20,523 nucleotides of DNA from Vescimonas sanitatis (lineage in GTDB: Bacteria > Bacillota > Clostridia > Oscillospirales > Oscillospiraceae), in assembly GCF_049060325.1 (NCBI RefSeq), contig NZ_JBMGPW010000014.1:1-20523 (forward strand), in the 5' to 3' direction. Shown here piece by piece: positions 5,901-13,405 of this stretch; within the stretch, counting starts at the first letter, position 1, and every line of letters begins with the position of its first letter. The notes below the pieces were generated by a model. The model did no database searches. It was given only the letters and a program-made list of their open reading frames with translations, and was not told the DNA's origin. Made by a program: the position numbers and the translations under genes.

Positions 5901-7715
5901 GGTGACCCCGCTGCCCTGAATGCCGAAGCCCTTGGGAGCGGACTCCTCTACCAGTTTGTACCAGCCACGGTTTACATCGGTGATGGTGATTTTACCGTCG
6001 GAGGCCGTTGTGAACACACCGAGGTCGTTGATCTCGCCGGTGGTGGTATTATCCGAGCCATAATAGATATGGAATTTGGCATTGGAGAGAGGATCACCGG
6101 TGACGCTGTTTCGCTTCAGGATCGTCAGGGAGGGTTTGACCGCGTTGAAGAAGGTCACCGTTCTGGTGCAGCCTGCTTCCAGATGTACCTCCTGCGGGAT
6201 CTCAGAGAGAATGACATTGGAAGGCACATTTTTCTCCGTGATGCGATAGCTGCCCACGGGGATGGAATCGAGGAAGATGCGCCCCGCGCTGTCCGTCGTG
6301 GCGCTGGTGGAGTAGCTGCCGTCGATCTGCTCAATGAGATAGGTCACGCCCTCGATAGGCTCTCCGGTGGCAATGTTTTTCTTCAAAATTTCGAGTCCCG
6401 GCTTTTCATAGTCAACGAAGATGACTTCGGAGGTCTTGCCGGGGCGCAGCGCTACGGTCTGCTCGGTGTGAGACACTACATAAGGCTCCGGCACGGATTC
6501 CTCCCGGACGACATACACATCAGCGGGGATGTCTGAAAGGGTTGCCGAACCGTCCGAGCCGGTGGTGACGGAGGTAGAATAGCTGCCGGTCACGGATTTA
6601 ATGGACAGCACCGTACCGGGGATCGGTGTGCCGGTCTGCGCATCGGTCTTGATGATCTTCATGCTGGGCAGTTCATAGTTCGTAGCGGTAACGGTATACT
6701 GCTTGTCTCCATCCGTGGTGTCCACATAGACGCTGAGTGGGGTGGAATCTGCGCAGTAGCCTGCCGGAGCTTCCACTTCTACAAAAGACCATAAGCCTTT
6801 CGTCACGTTATTGACTTCGATAATGCCGCCGTTTTTGGTCACATCGCTGCCGACGATCTGACCGTCACGGTAGATGTTGAATTTTGCACCGTCCAGCCCG
6901 CGGGTCGTTCCAGCAGCCACCTTTCGCAAGGTAATGTCCGCATCGCCGGCAGGAGGCGTGGGCTTATCCGGCACGGGAGCATCATTCACCACCAGTTTGC
7001 GGGGCGCATAGTAATTGAAGAAGCTCTGGCGTCCCTTGACGCTGGACTTTGCCCACACCGCCCATTTTGCGGCTTCATCCTCAACGACAGACGCAATGAT
7101 GCCTTTGGCGGCGTACTCCTCAATCTGCTTCTGGAACTCCGCATCCTCCTTGGCTTTTTCTTTCAACATCCAGTCGGTGTAGCCCAAGTACATTTCATAG
7201 GTATCAGCGTTGGCGTAGCCGCCGCCATCGATGTCACCATCGCCTTCGCCCTTGAAAGACTGGTGATCCCATACATAGGTCTGCGCGGCCATGAACAGGC
7301 TGCCGGGGATGTCACCCTTATAGTCCACGATATAGGTCATCATCCACTTGAAGTTTTCAAGCTGCTGGGCGTCCAGCTCACCCATGCCGCTCTGCGCCAG
7401 CGCCGTTTTCAGGACAGCGTCTGCGTCCGCGCCGGTGGCAGAGGTATAGGTGTAAGAGTTGAGGAACGATGCCGTACCCCAGCGATAGCCATAGCCGCGA
7501 TCCATGCAGTAGAGCATTTTGCCTGCCGCCATCGGCGGCTTATAGCTGTACGGCGTACCGTCATGGAGAAGCCGCGTTGTCCAGTAGTTTGTGTTGCTGG
7601 TGGGCTTGATGCCGGTTCCGGTGCTGGAAGCGGCAAGTGCAGAAGTCGGAAGCAGCGTCAATAATGTCATAATGACAAGAAACGCCGACATGATCCTTGT
7701 TCTAAGTGTTTTCAA
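2991..7715 (-). CDS. giant thioester-domain/Cna-B repeat surface adhesin (SpaA-like)
   Basis: A 1574-residue secreted protein. The start is TTG at 7715, with AAGGAGG eight bases upstream; extending to 7877 would run through an intergenic hairpin. A signal peptide covers residues 1-29 (ends ALAAS). Residues about 44-245 look like a class I thioester domain: YCMD with Cys70 and AAQTYVWD with Gln145, the pair that forms the Cys-Gln thioester used for covalent attachment to host amines. Then come 12 Cna-B/SpaA-type beta domains, starting near residues 259, 351, 441, 530, 627, 725, 819, 920, 1016, 1117, 1208 and 1296, each about 90-100 residues with K at the start and E late in the unit, as in isopeptide-bonded domains. 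A DUF11-like domain (about 1396-1566) follows. The protein ends PLPRTGY: a sortase-like motif with no hydrophobic anchor or charged tail. Its partner is probably the sortase encoded upstream. Confidence 0.9.
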   Translation of the reverse strand: MKTLRTRIMSAFLVIMTLLTLLPTSALAASSTGTGIKPTSNTNYWTTRLLHDGTPYSYKPPMAAGKMLYCMDRGYGYRWGTASFLNSYTYTSATGADADAVLKTALAQSGMGELDAQQLENFKWMMTYIVDYKGDIPGSLFMAAQTYVWDHQSFKGEGDGDIDGGGYANADTYEMYLGYTDWMLKEKAKEDAEFQKQIEEYAAKGIIASVVEDEAAKWAVWAKSSVKGRQSFFNYYAPRKLVVNDAPVPDKPTPPAGDADITLRKVAAGTTRGLDGAKFNIYRDGQIVGSDVTKNGGIIEVNNVTKGLWSFVEVEAPAGYCADSTPLSVYVDTTDGDKQYTVTATNYELPSMKIIKTDAQTGTPIPGTVLSIKSVTGSYSTSVTTGSDGSATLSDIPADVYVVREESVPEPYVVSHTEQTVALRPGKTSEVIFVDYEKPGLEILKKNIATGEPIEGVTYLIEQIDGSYSTSATTDSAGRIFLDSIPVGSYRITEKNVPSNVILSEIPQEVHLEAGCTRTVTFFNAVKPSLTILKRNSVTGDPLSNAKFHIYYGSDNTTTGEINDLGVFTTASDGKITITDVNRGWYKLVEESAPKGFGIQGSGVTEFYLEANTSKTVTVDNVPHSALVVYKYDAKTGKGLEGCRFELRYLGGGASGTGGTVIGTYLTGPNGAFTVTNLEKGTYICQEIESDGNHIIDREPQTVWISGEDQDVVTLRFGNAPLGSLLITKLSNDSKHEPLSGVEFLLTDSSGHYLGNDNGRFTTNAAGEILVDGLEPGMTVIAREVRAKTGYLLDDSPQHALIKSGETAHLQFLNQPAGNLIIRKVSSGPNGEPLEGVEFKITYADGSFVPDANGELSSNGIYYTNKSGEIRISGIVGTVVATETKTIPGYTIDEASRTQTVVVNPNDTQTLTFYNKPTTTLILQKYISGTKNEPLAGVQFLVTDSSGAVVGPNNGYYTTDAAGQIVIEGLTDGMTVTAKEVKSVDGFVLDGTPQSIKIDQSQSPQRMTFWNERQGALIINKLSSLDRKTPLEGVTFKITTATGEFVPDENGKISSNGLYYTDENGQIILKGVTGTLVVTEEKSISGYTIDENTRTQTVVVTPNDTQSLYFYNTPIGGLELVKVNAADKTQRIPNTTFEIRRVSDGGLVDTVTTGTDGRVYVPLESGSYYAVETEAGKGFQLDNTPIYFAVEDGKTTTKTVTNKAISGILIHKVDSATGEGIYGVSFILYDSGNNPISQETSDDRGYVRFENLTTGRFYLRELENEGYIPDTQKKTVYVKSGETTEIEWKNTPITGQIQVTKVSADYNAMNGWPAGTPIPNTVFEIYNARTNRLVDTIKTDKNGLAVSKPLPLARYKIVESKAAEFYGLDKTPIEVEIEYAGQIVKASMTNKSLSTNVSIKKTGYVEVMPGQLVRYNFTGIANNSTTALESFYWRDTLPVKAVRLQTIYTGTWNTPGNYKIVYKTNLSGDTWRTLADNLSTSKNYVLDASPAALGLASNEYVTEFMAAFGIVPSNFRQVEAPRVDCKVLSKLTGGTQFVNTSDAGGVYNGQWIMATSRWVTRVYAPSKPLPRTGY
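4368..5543 (-). repeat. tandem duplication of a two-domain Cna-B cassette
   Basis: Within the adhesin, domains 6-7 (5543-4959) and 8-9 (4958-4368) are copies in the same order. Domains 6 and 8 share LTDSSG/VTDSSG and GMTV with AREV/AKEV; domains 7 and 9 share FVPD, SSNG, YYT, GYTIDE, RTQTVVV and PNDTQ. The units are about 585-590 bp. The copies differ at many residues, so the duplication is not recent. Confidence 0.85.
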
Positions 7716-7752
7716 GGTTGGTTCCTCCTTATTGTCATTTAGAGATAATGAA

Positions 7753-7782
7753 GAAGCAGACCGGTTTTTCTCGGTCTGCTTC
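7753..7782 (-). terminator. 11-bp perfect hairpin before the adhesin gene
   Basis: GAAGCAGACCG (7753-7763) pairs with CGGTCTGCTTC (7772-7782) around an eight-base loop. It lies between the CAP-protein stop and the TTG start of the adhesin. No run of U follows, so attenuation or mRNA stabilisation is as likely as termination. Confidence 0.55.
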
Positions 7783-7801
7783 ACGTTGATGTTGTTTGAT
7801 T

Positions 7802-8578
7802 TTACTTGGCTGCCGGAGTATCTACCCAACTTATGGAGTAGCCATTCCATAGGAAGAGCTGGACGCAGTACCAGCACGCCTCGCCGCTGTCATTGACTCC
7901 TCTTGAAAGTCCCACGCCGGTTTCGGCGTAATTCTTTTCGAGGAGATTGTCCCGGTGTCCACCGGAGAGGTTCCATGACCACACGGCGGCCTCGGATACC
8001 GATTTACCCTGCAGCGCCCAATCTGCGATGCGGTGGATATTCTCTCCTACATACGGGCAATCGGTAACAGAGGTGTTTCGTCGTCCATCCGGTCTGGTAT
8101 GAGAGTAGACACTGCTGGAGGCCATCTCGTCGGCCCGGACCTGCGCCGCCTGCATGAGCTTGTCGTTGACGCGCAGCGCGGCAGCACCATTTTCGCGCCG
8201 CAGCGCATTGGTGCGGTCAATGATGTCCTGCTTTGCAGCGGCAACGTCTGTCTGCGCAGGCTGCTCTACAGGCTTTGTCGTAGTGGACTTTACCGGTGCT
8301 TCACCAGTGTAAGGCTTGTCCGACTCGACCTGCACGCATTTGCTATCGCTGTCCCAGTAGATATTGAAGCCGACCGCTCTGCCGATGTCGCGCAGCATAA
8401 CATAGTTATTTCCGTTGATGTTGTACGCCGTCAGGCGGACTTCCTGCCCGTCTACAAGGATGCGGTTGGTGGAAAGCGTCGCTTTCAGCGATTCCACCGC
8501 CTGCGCCGCAGGAGCACTCAACGAAAGCCCCAGCACAAGGCCGCAGAGGACGAGTCCGGTATTCTTCGCTCTGTTCAT
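7802..8578 (-). CDS. secreted CAP/SCP-domain protein with copper amine oxidase-like N-domain
   Basis: A 258-residue exported protein. Residues 1-27 are a signal peptide (ends AAQA). Residues about 33-85 look like a copper amine oxidase-like N-terminal stalk domain (ILVDGQEVRLTAYNINGNNY, then MLRDIGRAVG). A Thr/Pro-rich linker (about 90-110) leads to a CAP domain (about 113-247) with the expected residues: His160 (YSHTRPDG), Glu179 (VGENI), Glu196 and His208 (GHRDNLL), then ETGVGLSRG and WYCVQLF. Bacterial CAP proteins are secreted and mostly of unknown function. The start ATG has GGAGG seven bases upstream. It lies between the sortase and the giant adhesin, so it probably acts at the cell surface with them. 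Confidence 0.9.
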   Translation of the reverse strand: MNRAKNTGLVLCGLVLGLSLSAPAAQAVESLKATLSTNRILVDGQEVRLTAYNINGNNYVMLRDIGRAVGFNIYWDSDSKCVQVESDKPYTGEAPVKSTTTKPVEQPAQTDVAAAKQDIIDRTNALRRENGAAALRVNDKLMQAAQVRADEMASSSVYSHTRPDGRRNTSVTDCPYVGENIHRIADWALQGKSVSEAAVWSWNLSGGHRDNLLEKNYAETGVGLSRGVNDSGEACWYCVQLFLWNGYSISWVDTPAAK

Positions 8579-8686
8579 TGTTCTGCCTCCATTCTAAATG
8601 TGTGTGGAAATCCTTCTCGCAGCTTCACCATATCACAGGCGATGGGCAGAAGTCGAACAGAACCGATCTGGCAAAACGGAGAAAAA

Positions 8687-9466
8687 TCAAGCCTTCACTG
8701 CGGTGACGCACCAGCGCTGGTCGCGCTGATTGCGAACGCAGGTGTAAAGCGTCAGCAGGTTTTCACTTGCGTCCGCAAGACCGCTGCGGTCTGTCTCGCT
8801 GACCTTGCTGACGTCCGTCACCTTATAGGTGCGCGTCCCCAGCTTGGTCGTCAGGGTGATCTTGTCCCCGATGTTCAGCGTGTGGATCTGCCCGAAGTAG
8901 CTGTTGGCGCCGCGGTTGTGGGCGGCGAGGCAGACATTGCCCTCCCAGATGGAGGTATCTTCAAAATGCCCAACGCCTTTGGCAAGCGTCTTGCTATCCG
9001 TTCCCTGATAGATCCTCACGCTCAGACCCAGCGTGGGGATCTCGATCTTGCCGAGGGAACCGTTTATGTAGTAGAGCTCACTCGTCACATCTGTGAACAG
9101 CACAGCGGGCTGATAGCCGTTGCCGCTGCTCACCGTACTCCCTGGGGTAACCACATCGCCGTTGCCGCTGATCACGGCGCCAGCCGTGGGAAGGGTGCGC
9201 GGCGCAAGATTCGGCGTCAGGTATTCGCCGGTATGCAGCGCATTCATGCTCTCCGAGCCAAAGACGGGCGGAATGAGCGCTGCGTTCTTGCTCACATCTT
9301 CGTTGCGCATGGCGCCGCCATCCGCCGTGTGAATGACATCGATGGAGGTATTCCTGCCGAAGTCGTAATCGTCCGGCGCATCGATACTGTATTCCAGCGC
9401 ATACGCCGGAGCCGCCAGAGCTGCTGTCATGCAAAGGCTCAGGCAAAGGGTGATGATCTTTTTCAT
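8687..9466 (-). CDS. sortase (class D-like)
   Basis: A 259-residue sortase. The catalytic triad is visible: His183 (LAAHNRG), Cys243 (LLTLYTCV) and Arg251 (QRWCV), in a C-terminal beta-barrel domain of about 120 residues that starts near IEIPTLGLSVRIYQG. The N-terminus (MKKII...AYALE, residues 1-24) is a signal peptide that may be cleaved, and a long low-complexity spacer (about 60-120) follows it, so the enzyme may not be held by a standard uncleaved anchor. Its start overlaps the stop of the upstream gene by four bases (ATGA, 9466-9463), which implies coupled translation. The likely substrate is the LPRTG-ending adhesin two genes downstream. Class D is a tentative assignment from overall appearance. 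Confidence 0.9.
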   Translation of the reverse strand: MKKIITLCLSLCMTAALAAPAYALEYSIDAPDDYDFGRNTSIDVIHTADGGAMRNEDVSKNAALIPPVFGSESMNALHTGEYLTPNLAPRTLPTAGAVISGNGDVVTPGSTVSSGNGYQPAVLFTDVTSELYYINGSLGKIEIPTLGLSVRIYQGTDSKTLAKGVGHFEDTSIWEGNVCLAAHNRGANSYFGQIHTLNIGDKITLTTKLGTRTYKVTDVSKVSETDRSGLADASENLLTLYTCVRNQRDQRWCVTAVKA

Positions 9467-10383
9467 TCTTCTGTCTCCTCCTCATCTGCATTTTCTCTTT
9501 TGCGTTTTACCAGCAGCGCGCCGCCGACGCCCGCGCCTGCCGCGGCCACGACTCCGATGGGGATGAGCACATAGGACCAGCGGAGCGAGGACATTGCGCC
9601 GGCGGTTTTTGCAGGCTCTGCGGGCTGGATAGGCACGCCTTCGAAAATGGCAACATAGCGAACGCGATTTAATGCGATGCGGCTCACCGTGCCGGTATAG
9701 TCCGCCGTGACGGTGTAACCCTTGACGTAGCTGCTGGTGGTGCTGCCGGTGTAGGTGGCGACGGCGGTATAGCGGTCTGCCACGGCATAACCGTCCATGT
9801 TGGCGGTATTGTCGGTCTGCCACTGAATGTCGGAGAGCGTCAGGTTTTTGCCGCCGTCCTCAATGCTCTTGGGGATGTACTGTGTATCCTGCTCGGCAAG
9901 ATTGGGATAGCTGCGCTTGACGGAAAGCTGCTTTGTAGAACTGCCATAGCCAGACGGCTCGACCTGCACGGTGTCAAGTCGGAGTGTCAGGGTTCCCATA
10001 AGCCCATCGTCCGTGATGAACTCACGCTCCTGCGGCAGCAGCGCCAGCACGGATTCCATATCCTTTTTGGCGCTCTCGATAGAAACATGCTCCGTATGCT
10101 GGCGGCTCTCGTTTTCCGGAAGCTCCTGCTTCAGAAGATCCGTCAGGGTGTACTGAAAGCCGTCCTGCCGAAAGTCCGAGCGGGGAATGCCCGCAGGATC
10201 GTCTTCCGGACTCAGATCATAGATTTTCTTCAGTTCTGTGCCATCGTCGTTTCGGACGATGGAGGTGGGATAGCAGACCTTGGCGTCCGGTACCGCGGGT
10301 TCAAAGTCCGCCGCCAGCGCAGTGGGCGTCAGTGCCAAAGTCAGGCACAACGCCGCAGCGCAGAGAGATAGCATTCGTTTCAT
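9463..10383 (-). CDS. exported membrane-anchored protein of the sortase module
   Basis: A 306-residue protein with a signal peptide (1-24, ends ALAAD), an extracellular region of about 240 residues, one C-terminal transmembrane helix (about 269-290, WSYVLIPIGVVAAAGAGVGG) and a basic then acidic cytoplasmic tail (KRKRENADEEETEE). There is no LPxTG before the helix, so it is a membrane protein and not a sortase substrate. I do not recognise a named domain. The start has GAGG about eight bases upstream and overlaps the previous stop by four bases; its own stop overlaps the sortase start. That tight coupling suggests it works with the sortase, perhaps as its membrane partner or as a surface scaffold. 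Confidence 0.75.
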   Translation of the reverse strand: MKRMLSLCAAALCLTLALTPTALAADFEPAVPDAKVCYPTSIVRNDDGTELKKIYDLSPEDDPAGIPRSDFRQDGFQYTLTDLLKQELPENESRQHTEHVSIESAKKDMESVLALLPQEREFITDDGLMGTLTLRLDTVQVEPSGYGSSTKQLSVKRSYPNLAEQDTQYIPKSIEDGGKNLTLSDIQWQTDNTANMDGYAVADRYTAVATYTGSTTSSYVKGYTVTADYTGTVSRIALNRVRYVAIFEGVPIQPAEPAKTAGAMSSLRWSYVLIPIGVVAAAGAGVGGALLVKRKRENADEEETEE

Positions 10384-11009
10384 TTTGTGTTCCTCTTTTC
10401 TTTATTTTTATAGTGATTTTTCGTCTGTTCCAGCAGAAGGTCATATTCCCAAGGCTCCAGCTCTAAGGAGAGGTAGGCACCGTCTTTCGACATACCGTCT
10501 ACCCGGTAGCGCAACACCAGAGGAAGCTGCCTCTGCTTTTTCACATCCTGGGGTGAGAGCCAACCAGCGCCTTCTACAAAAACAGTGCGAATGGCGGAAT
10601 CATAGTTTCCTTCATAGCCCTGCCAGAGAAGCGCCTCCCGCAGCTCTTCCCGCAGCTTTCTGCGATGGGGAACGGGAACCAAACGCTCCGGCTCCAACAG
10701 GAAACGGGGATGCAGGACTTCTAAGCAAACGTCCAGCGCATTTTTCAAAGCAGCATTCTTTTTCGTCAAGCCGCTGCGCCGGTAATCTGCCGCCAGAACG
10801 TCCTCACCCTGGGCATCGCCAAGGAAAAGGCGTACACAGCGGATGAGTTCATAAGCGTGGGCGTCATCCGCCATGCCAAGCACGCGGACCCCGTCCATAG
10901 GGAGCGTCCGGTAATGGGTAATGGCCTCCGCCAGTGCGGAGAACTGTCTCACATCCCAGCCGGGTCTTCCGGGGCGGAGATCGTCCACGGTGTAATAGGT
11001 CATGCACAT
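10380..11009 (-). CDS. conserved ICE protein of unknown function (possibly YodL-like)
   Basis: A 209-residue soluble protein starting MCMTYYTVDDLRPGRPG. The first ATG is preceded by GGAGG at eight bases. Residues about 18-75 (FSALAEAITHYRTLP...RVLGM) faintly resemble the YodL-type domain of mobile-element proteins, but I am not sure of this. The C-terminus is strongly basic (NHYKNKEKRNTK), in contrast to the acidic proteins upstream. It begins 13 bases after the DUF3849 gene and overlaps the next start by four bases. Function is unknown. Confidence 0.7.
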   Translation of the reverse strand: MCMTYYTVDDLRPGRPGWDVRQFSALAEAITHYRTLPMDGVRVLGMADDAHAYELIRCVRLFLGDAQGEDVLAADYRRSGLTKKNAALKNALDVCLEVLHPRFLLEPERLVPVPHRRKLREELREALLWQGYEGNYDSAIRTVFVEGAGWLSPQDVKKQRQLPLVLRYRVDGMSKDGAYLSLELEPWEYDLLLEQTKNHYKNKEKRNTK

Positions 11010-11022
11010 TCAGACATCCTCC

Positions 11023-11754
11023 TCACTTCATATTCATGCCGCCCATAGTGGGGGCATTGGTCTGCTCCTGTGCGTTCAGCTCTGCCAGCTTCGGCTTTGC
11101 CCATTCCGGAAGAAACTTGTCATCCAGTACGCCAATGAAATCCTCCCGGTTCCATCTGGCTGTTTCTCCGTCCGAGAGGCAGGTGGCAAAGACTGCTCGA
11201 CCACTGGAATGAGGCGCGCATCCAAAGCCGCTCCGAGCATACAGAAGTTGGTAATCCTGCCCCCAATACTGCTCCTGCAGTGCCTCCGGCGACAGCACCA
11301 GCACCTTGCCGGTGAAGTCCTGCTCCGCGCGGTCACCGACGCAATGCTCCGCGCCGAACAGATTCAGCGCCTGCACTGCCTTGCGGTAGAAAGTGACGAA
11401 GCCATCCAGCACAGCCGGATGGCTTCGGACAACAAAGTCGCTGTTGTGGTTGATGTCTTTGGGGATGCAGGCGCACTCCACCCACTGCTTGTTGGCATGG
11501 CCGAAGCGCCCGTCCCACTTGAGTTCGTGCAAAGTGTTGGCAAGCACCCACGCGGTGCGCTTGTAGCCGTATTCGTCCAGCACCGGCGTGATGCAGTTCT
11601 TCTCCAGATGCATTCCGTCGAAATTCTGACGGATGGTGTCCTCGATGGCGTTGCGGCAGGCGATGTTCGCCTTGTGGCTCTCCCGCCAGAGGGAAAGCTC
11701 GTTCCGATCTCTCGCCTCGGCAGAGGAATAGGGGTAGAGATAGGTGTCATTCAT
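11023..11754 (-). CDS. DUF3849-domain protein
   Basis: A 243-residue protein starting MNDTYLYPYSSAEARDRNEL. That N-terminus (YPYS, AR, then ELSLWRESHKANIACRNAIE) is the hallmark of DUF3849, found in Firmicutes conjugative elements; function is unknown. I place the start at ATG 11754 because GGAGG lies eight to ten bases upstream and it overlaps the previous stop as ATGA; an ATG 11 codons earlier would translate the ribosome binding site region. The C-terminus ends APTMGGMNMK, matching the Met-rich tails of neighbouring proteins. The central part (about 90-190) includes a stretch, VLVLSPEALQEQYW, typical of these element-encoded proteins. Confidence 0.82.
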   Translation of the reverse strand: MNDTYLYPYSSAEARDRNELSLWRESHKANIACRNAIEDTIRQNFDGMHLEKNCITPVLDEYGYKRTAWVLANTLHELKWDGRFGHANKQWVECACIPKDINHNSDFVVRSHPAVLDGFVTFYRKAVQALNLFGAEHCVGDRAEQDFTGKVLVLSPEALQEQYWGQDYQLLYARSGFGCAPHSSGRAVFATCLSDGETARWNREDFIGVLDDKFLPEWAKPKLAELNAQEQTNAPTMGGMNMK

Positions 11755-12272
11755 TCTGAGATCTCCTCCTTTTCCAGCAGGCGGCATACGCCCTCCATCC
11801 GCACACCGGAATCCTCCAGCATGGTGCGGACATCATCGTCCAGATCGTCGATGAGCACATCTGCGGCGGTTTTCTCCGCTGCCTGCACGATGACTCTGCC
11901 CTCCTCTACAAAGGACTCCAGCGCGGCAGTGGGCGAGATCCCCGCCTCCGCCAGCTGGCAGGGCGGAATTTCAAGGCCGGAGCAGTGAGGTTCGTGTTCA
12001 CAGGTGCCGCACGCCGTTTCCGTCATTCCGGTCTCCATTGCCATCTGGCTTCGCTCCGCCAGACGGGAAATCAGCTGCGGTGCAACGGCGGAGATGAGAG
12101 AAATGGTTTTCAGCAGCTCCGCCACGGTGGGGTCTCCCGGCAGCAGCAGAATGCAGCCGCTGTCGGTATGCAGGATCAGGTCGCTGACGCCTGCAAGGCC
12201 GGAGAGCTGCAAAGCGGCGCGAGGGATGGAAAGAGTTTTATTGTTAGGATCATGGTTCAAATTGAATTTCAT
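11751..12272 (-). CDS. AbrB-like/Cys-motif protein, unknown function
   Basis: A 173-residue acidic protein. The start ATG at 12272 has AAGGAGG eight bases upstream and overlaps the methylase stop as ATGA; a longer frame upstream is just the methylase region in another frame. The N-terminus (KTLSIPRAALQLSGLAGVSD then LILHTDSGCILLLPGD) resembles a swapped-hairpin AbrB-like DNA-binding fold. A cysteine cluster (CGTCEHEPHCSGLEIPPC, about residues 93-110) could bind a metal. The C-terminal third is highly acidic. It may be a small regulator. The assignments are by visual pattern only. Confidence 0.72.
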   Translation of the reverse strand: MKFNLNHDPNNKTLSIPRAALQLSGLAGVSDLILHTDSGCILLLPGDPTVAELLKTISLISAVAPQLISRLAERSQMAMETGMTETACGTCEHEPHCSGLEIPPCQLAEAGISPTAALESFVEEGRVIVQAAEKTAADVLIDDLDDDVRTMLEDSGVRMEGVCRLLEKEEISE

Positions 12273-13255
12273 GCTGTTTTCCTCCTTGGTGGATATTTTG
12301 GAATATGGACCAGCTTCAGCTCCCATTCGCCCAGAGGCTCGTCGAATAGGTTTAGCTGGTGGGTCATATAGGGACGCGGATCGTAGTTGGTGATGATAAG
12401 TTCGCCGAAGGACGAGCCCTTTTTCTGAGACAGCGGGTTGCTGCGCTGGAAAGATAAAATATACCAATCCTGATAGAGCTTGCGGATAAAGGGGCAGTCG
12501 TTGTAGGACAGTACCACATAACTGTCACGGTCAGTTAGTACCTGCCAGAGCCGGACATGGAATCTGCGGAAACGTCCCAGCTTCCCAGCGACTCGGTAGA
12601 GCCGCTCTGTTTTGACATAGGGCGGATCGGCATAGATAAGACTGCCTTTTTTATCTCGTTCCCGAATGAGCTGCAAGGCGTTTTTGTTCTCCAGCGGCAC
12701 GTCCTTCAGTCGTGCGGACACTGGCGGAAACATTTTTAGAAGATGTTCCACATCCATTCCTTTAACGCCGAAAGATGTGACGGTTGCGCTGAAGCTGCCG
12801 CGGATGGCAAGGTAATACGCTGCCGCCCGCTTTACATCGTAAAGCGCCAGCCGTTCCTGAAAGATGGGGAGCAGTTCTCCTGCCTGTTCCTCCGTAAAAC
12901 AGGAGCGGTCTCCCAGACACTCGATCTCCGCCTGCACATTTTGAAAGTAGACCTCCTTATGGGCAACAAAGTCGCGATAATACTCGAAGAGCTTGCGGCC
13001 GTGAATGGGCAGGAATTTCAGCTCCCGCAGCAAAACATTGGAGCATTCTTTGATGCAAGAGAACAGGTTCACCAGCTCGGCATCCAAGTCGTTATAAATG
13101 TCCAATCGGTTTGGGTCCGGCGGCAAAGCCAGCAGCACGGCGCCACTGCCGCCGAACGGCTCCACATACTGCTTCAGCTTGGGCGGGAAAAGCTGCAGGA
13201 TGTAGGGTGCGATCTTCTCCTTGCCACCGATCCAGGGAAAGGGCGGCTTAGCCAT
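12269..13255 (-). CDS. D12-class (Dam-type) DNA adenine methyltransferase
   Basis: A 328-residue adenine-N6 methyltransferase. It starts MAKPPFPWIGGKEKI, the normal N-terminus of the D12 class, with AAGGAGG six bases upstream. Motif I for AdoMet binding is EPFGGSGAV (residues 32-40) and the catalytic DPPY is at 210-213 (IYADPPYVKTE). A late SYND and FIRKLYQDW segment fits the family. The length is slightly above the usual 270-300 residues. With no endonuclease gene next to it, it is a solitary methylase; on an ICE it would mark the element's DNA so that host restriction spares it, or modulate expression. It sits immediately downstream of the ArdA-like block, which has a related anti-restriction role. 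Confidence 0.93.
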   Translation of the reverse strand: MAKPPFPWIGGKEKIAPYILQLFPPKLKQYVEPFGGSGAVLLALPPDPNRLDIYNDLDAELVNLFSCIKECSNVLLRELKFLPIHGRKLFEYYRDFVAHKEVYFQNVQAEIECLGDRSCFTEEQAGELLPIFQERLALYDVKRAAAYYLAIRGSFSATVTSFGVKGMDVEHLLKMFPPVSARLKDVPLENKNALQLIRERDKKGSLIYADPPYVKTERLYRVAGKLGRFRRFHVRLWQVLTDRDSYVVLSYNDCPFIRKLYQDWYILSFQRSNPLSQKKGSSFGELIITNYDPRPYMTHQLNLFDEPLGEWELKLVHIPKYPPRRKTA

Positions 13256-13358
13256 GTCCGACCTCCTTTTCTTCCTGATTGCACCTTATCCCGTCAGCAC
13301 GGTTTTCCTGTTCAAAACGAAACTTCCTGCAATGTGCCAACAGTTGTTCATCGCGCAT
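13248..13358 (-). CDS. small 36-residue ORF overlapping the Dam start
   Basis: ATG at 13358 is preceded by GGAAAGGAG five bases away, and the frame runs 36 codons (begins MRDEQLLAHCRKF, ends EEKEVGHG) to TAA at 13250-13248, overlapping the methylase start by eight bases. It is hydrophilic, with two cysteines. The good ribosome binding site and overlap suggest a translated coupling peptide or a small protein, but no family is recognised and it could be chance. Confidence 0.45.
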   Translation of the reverse strand: MRDEQLLAHCRKFRFEQENRADGIRCNQEEKEVGHG

Positions 13359-13405
13359 GTTTTCTCCTTTCCGGGGTGATTTCCCGAAAAGAAGATAAAA
13401 AAAGA

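Noticed and set aside
8579..8686. Promoter for the CAP-protein gene
   Set aside because: Only weak matches (TTCGAC and GATATG at 17 bases) exist, so an internal promoter is not called.
8033..9574. 513-codon open frame on the plus strand
   Set aside because: It is antisense to the CAP protein and sortase, spans their intergenic gap and has no ribosome binding site or recognisable domain.
11002..11988. 328-codon plus-strand frame and similar long frames at 5844-6536 and 16656-17690
   Set aside because: These are mirror frames of well-supported minus-strand genes and lack family features.
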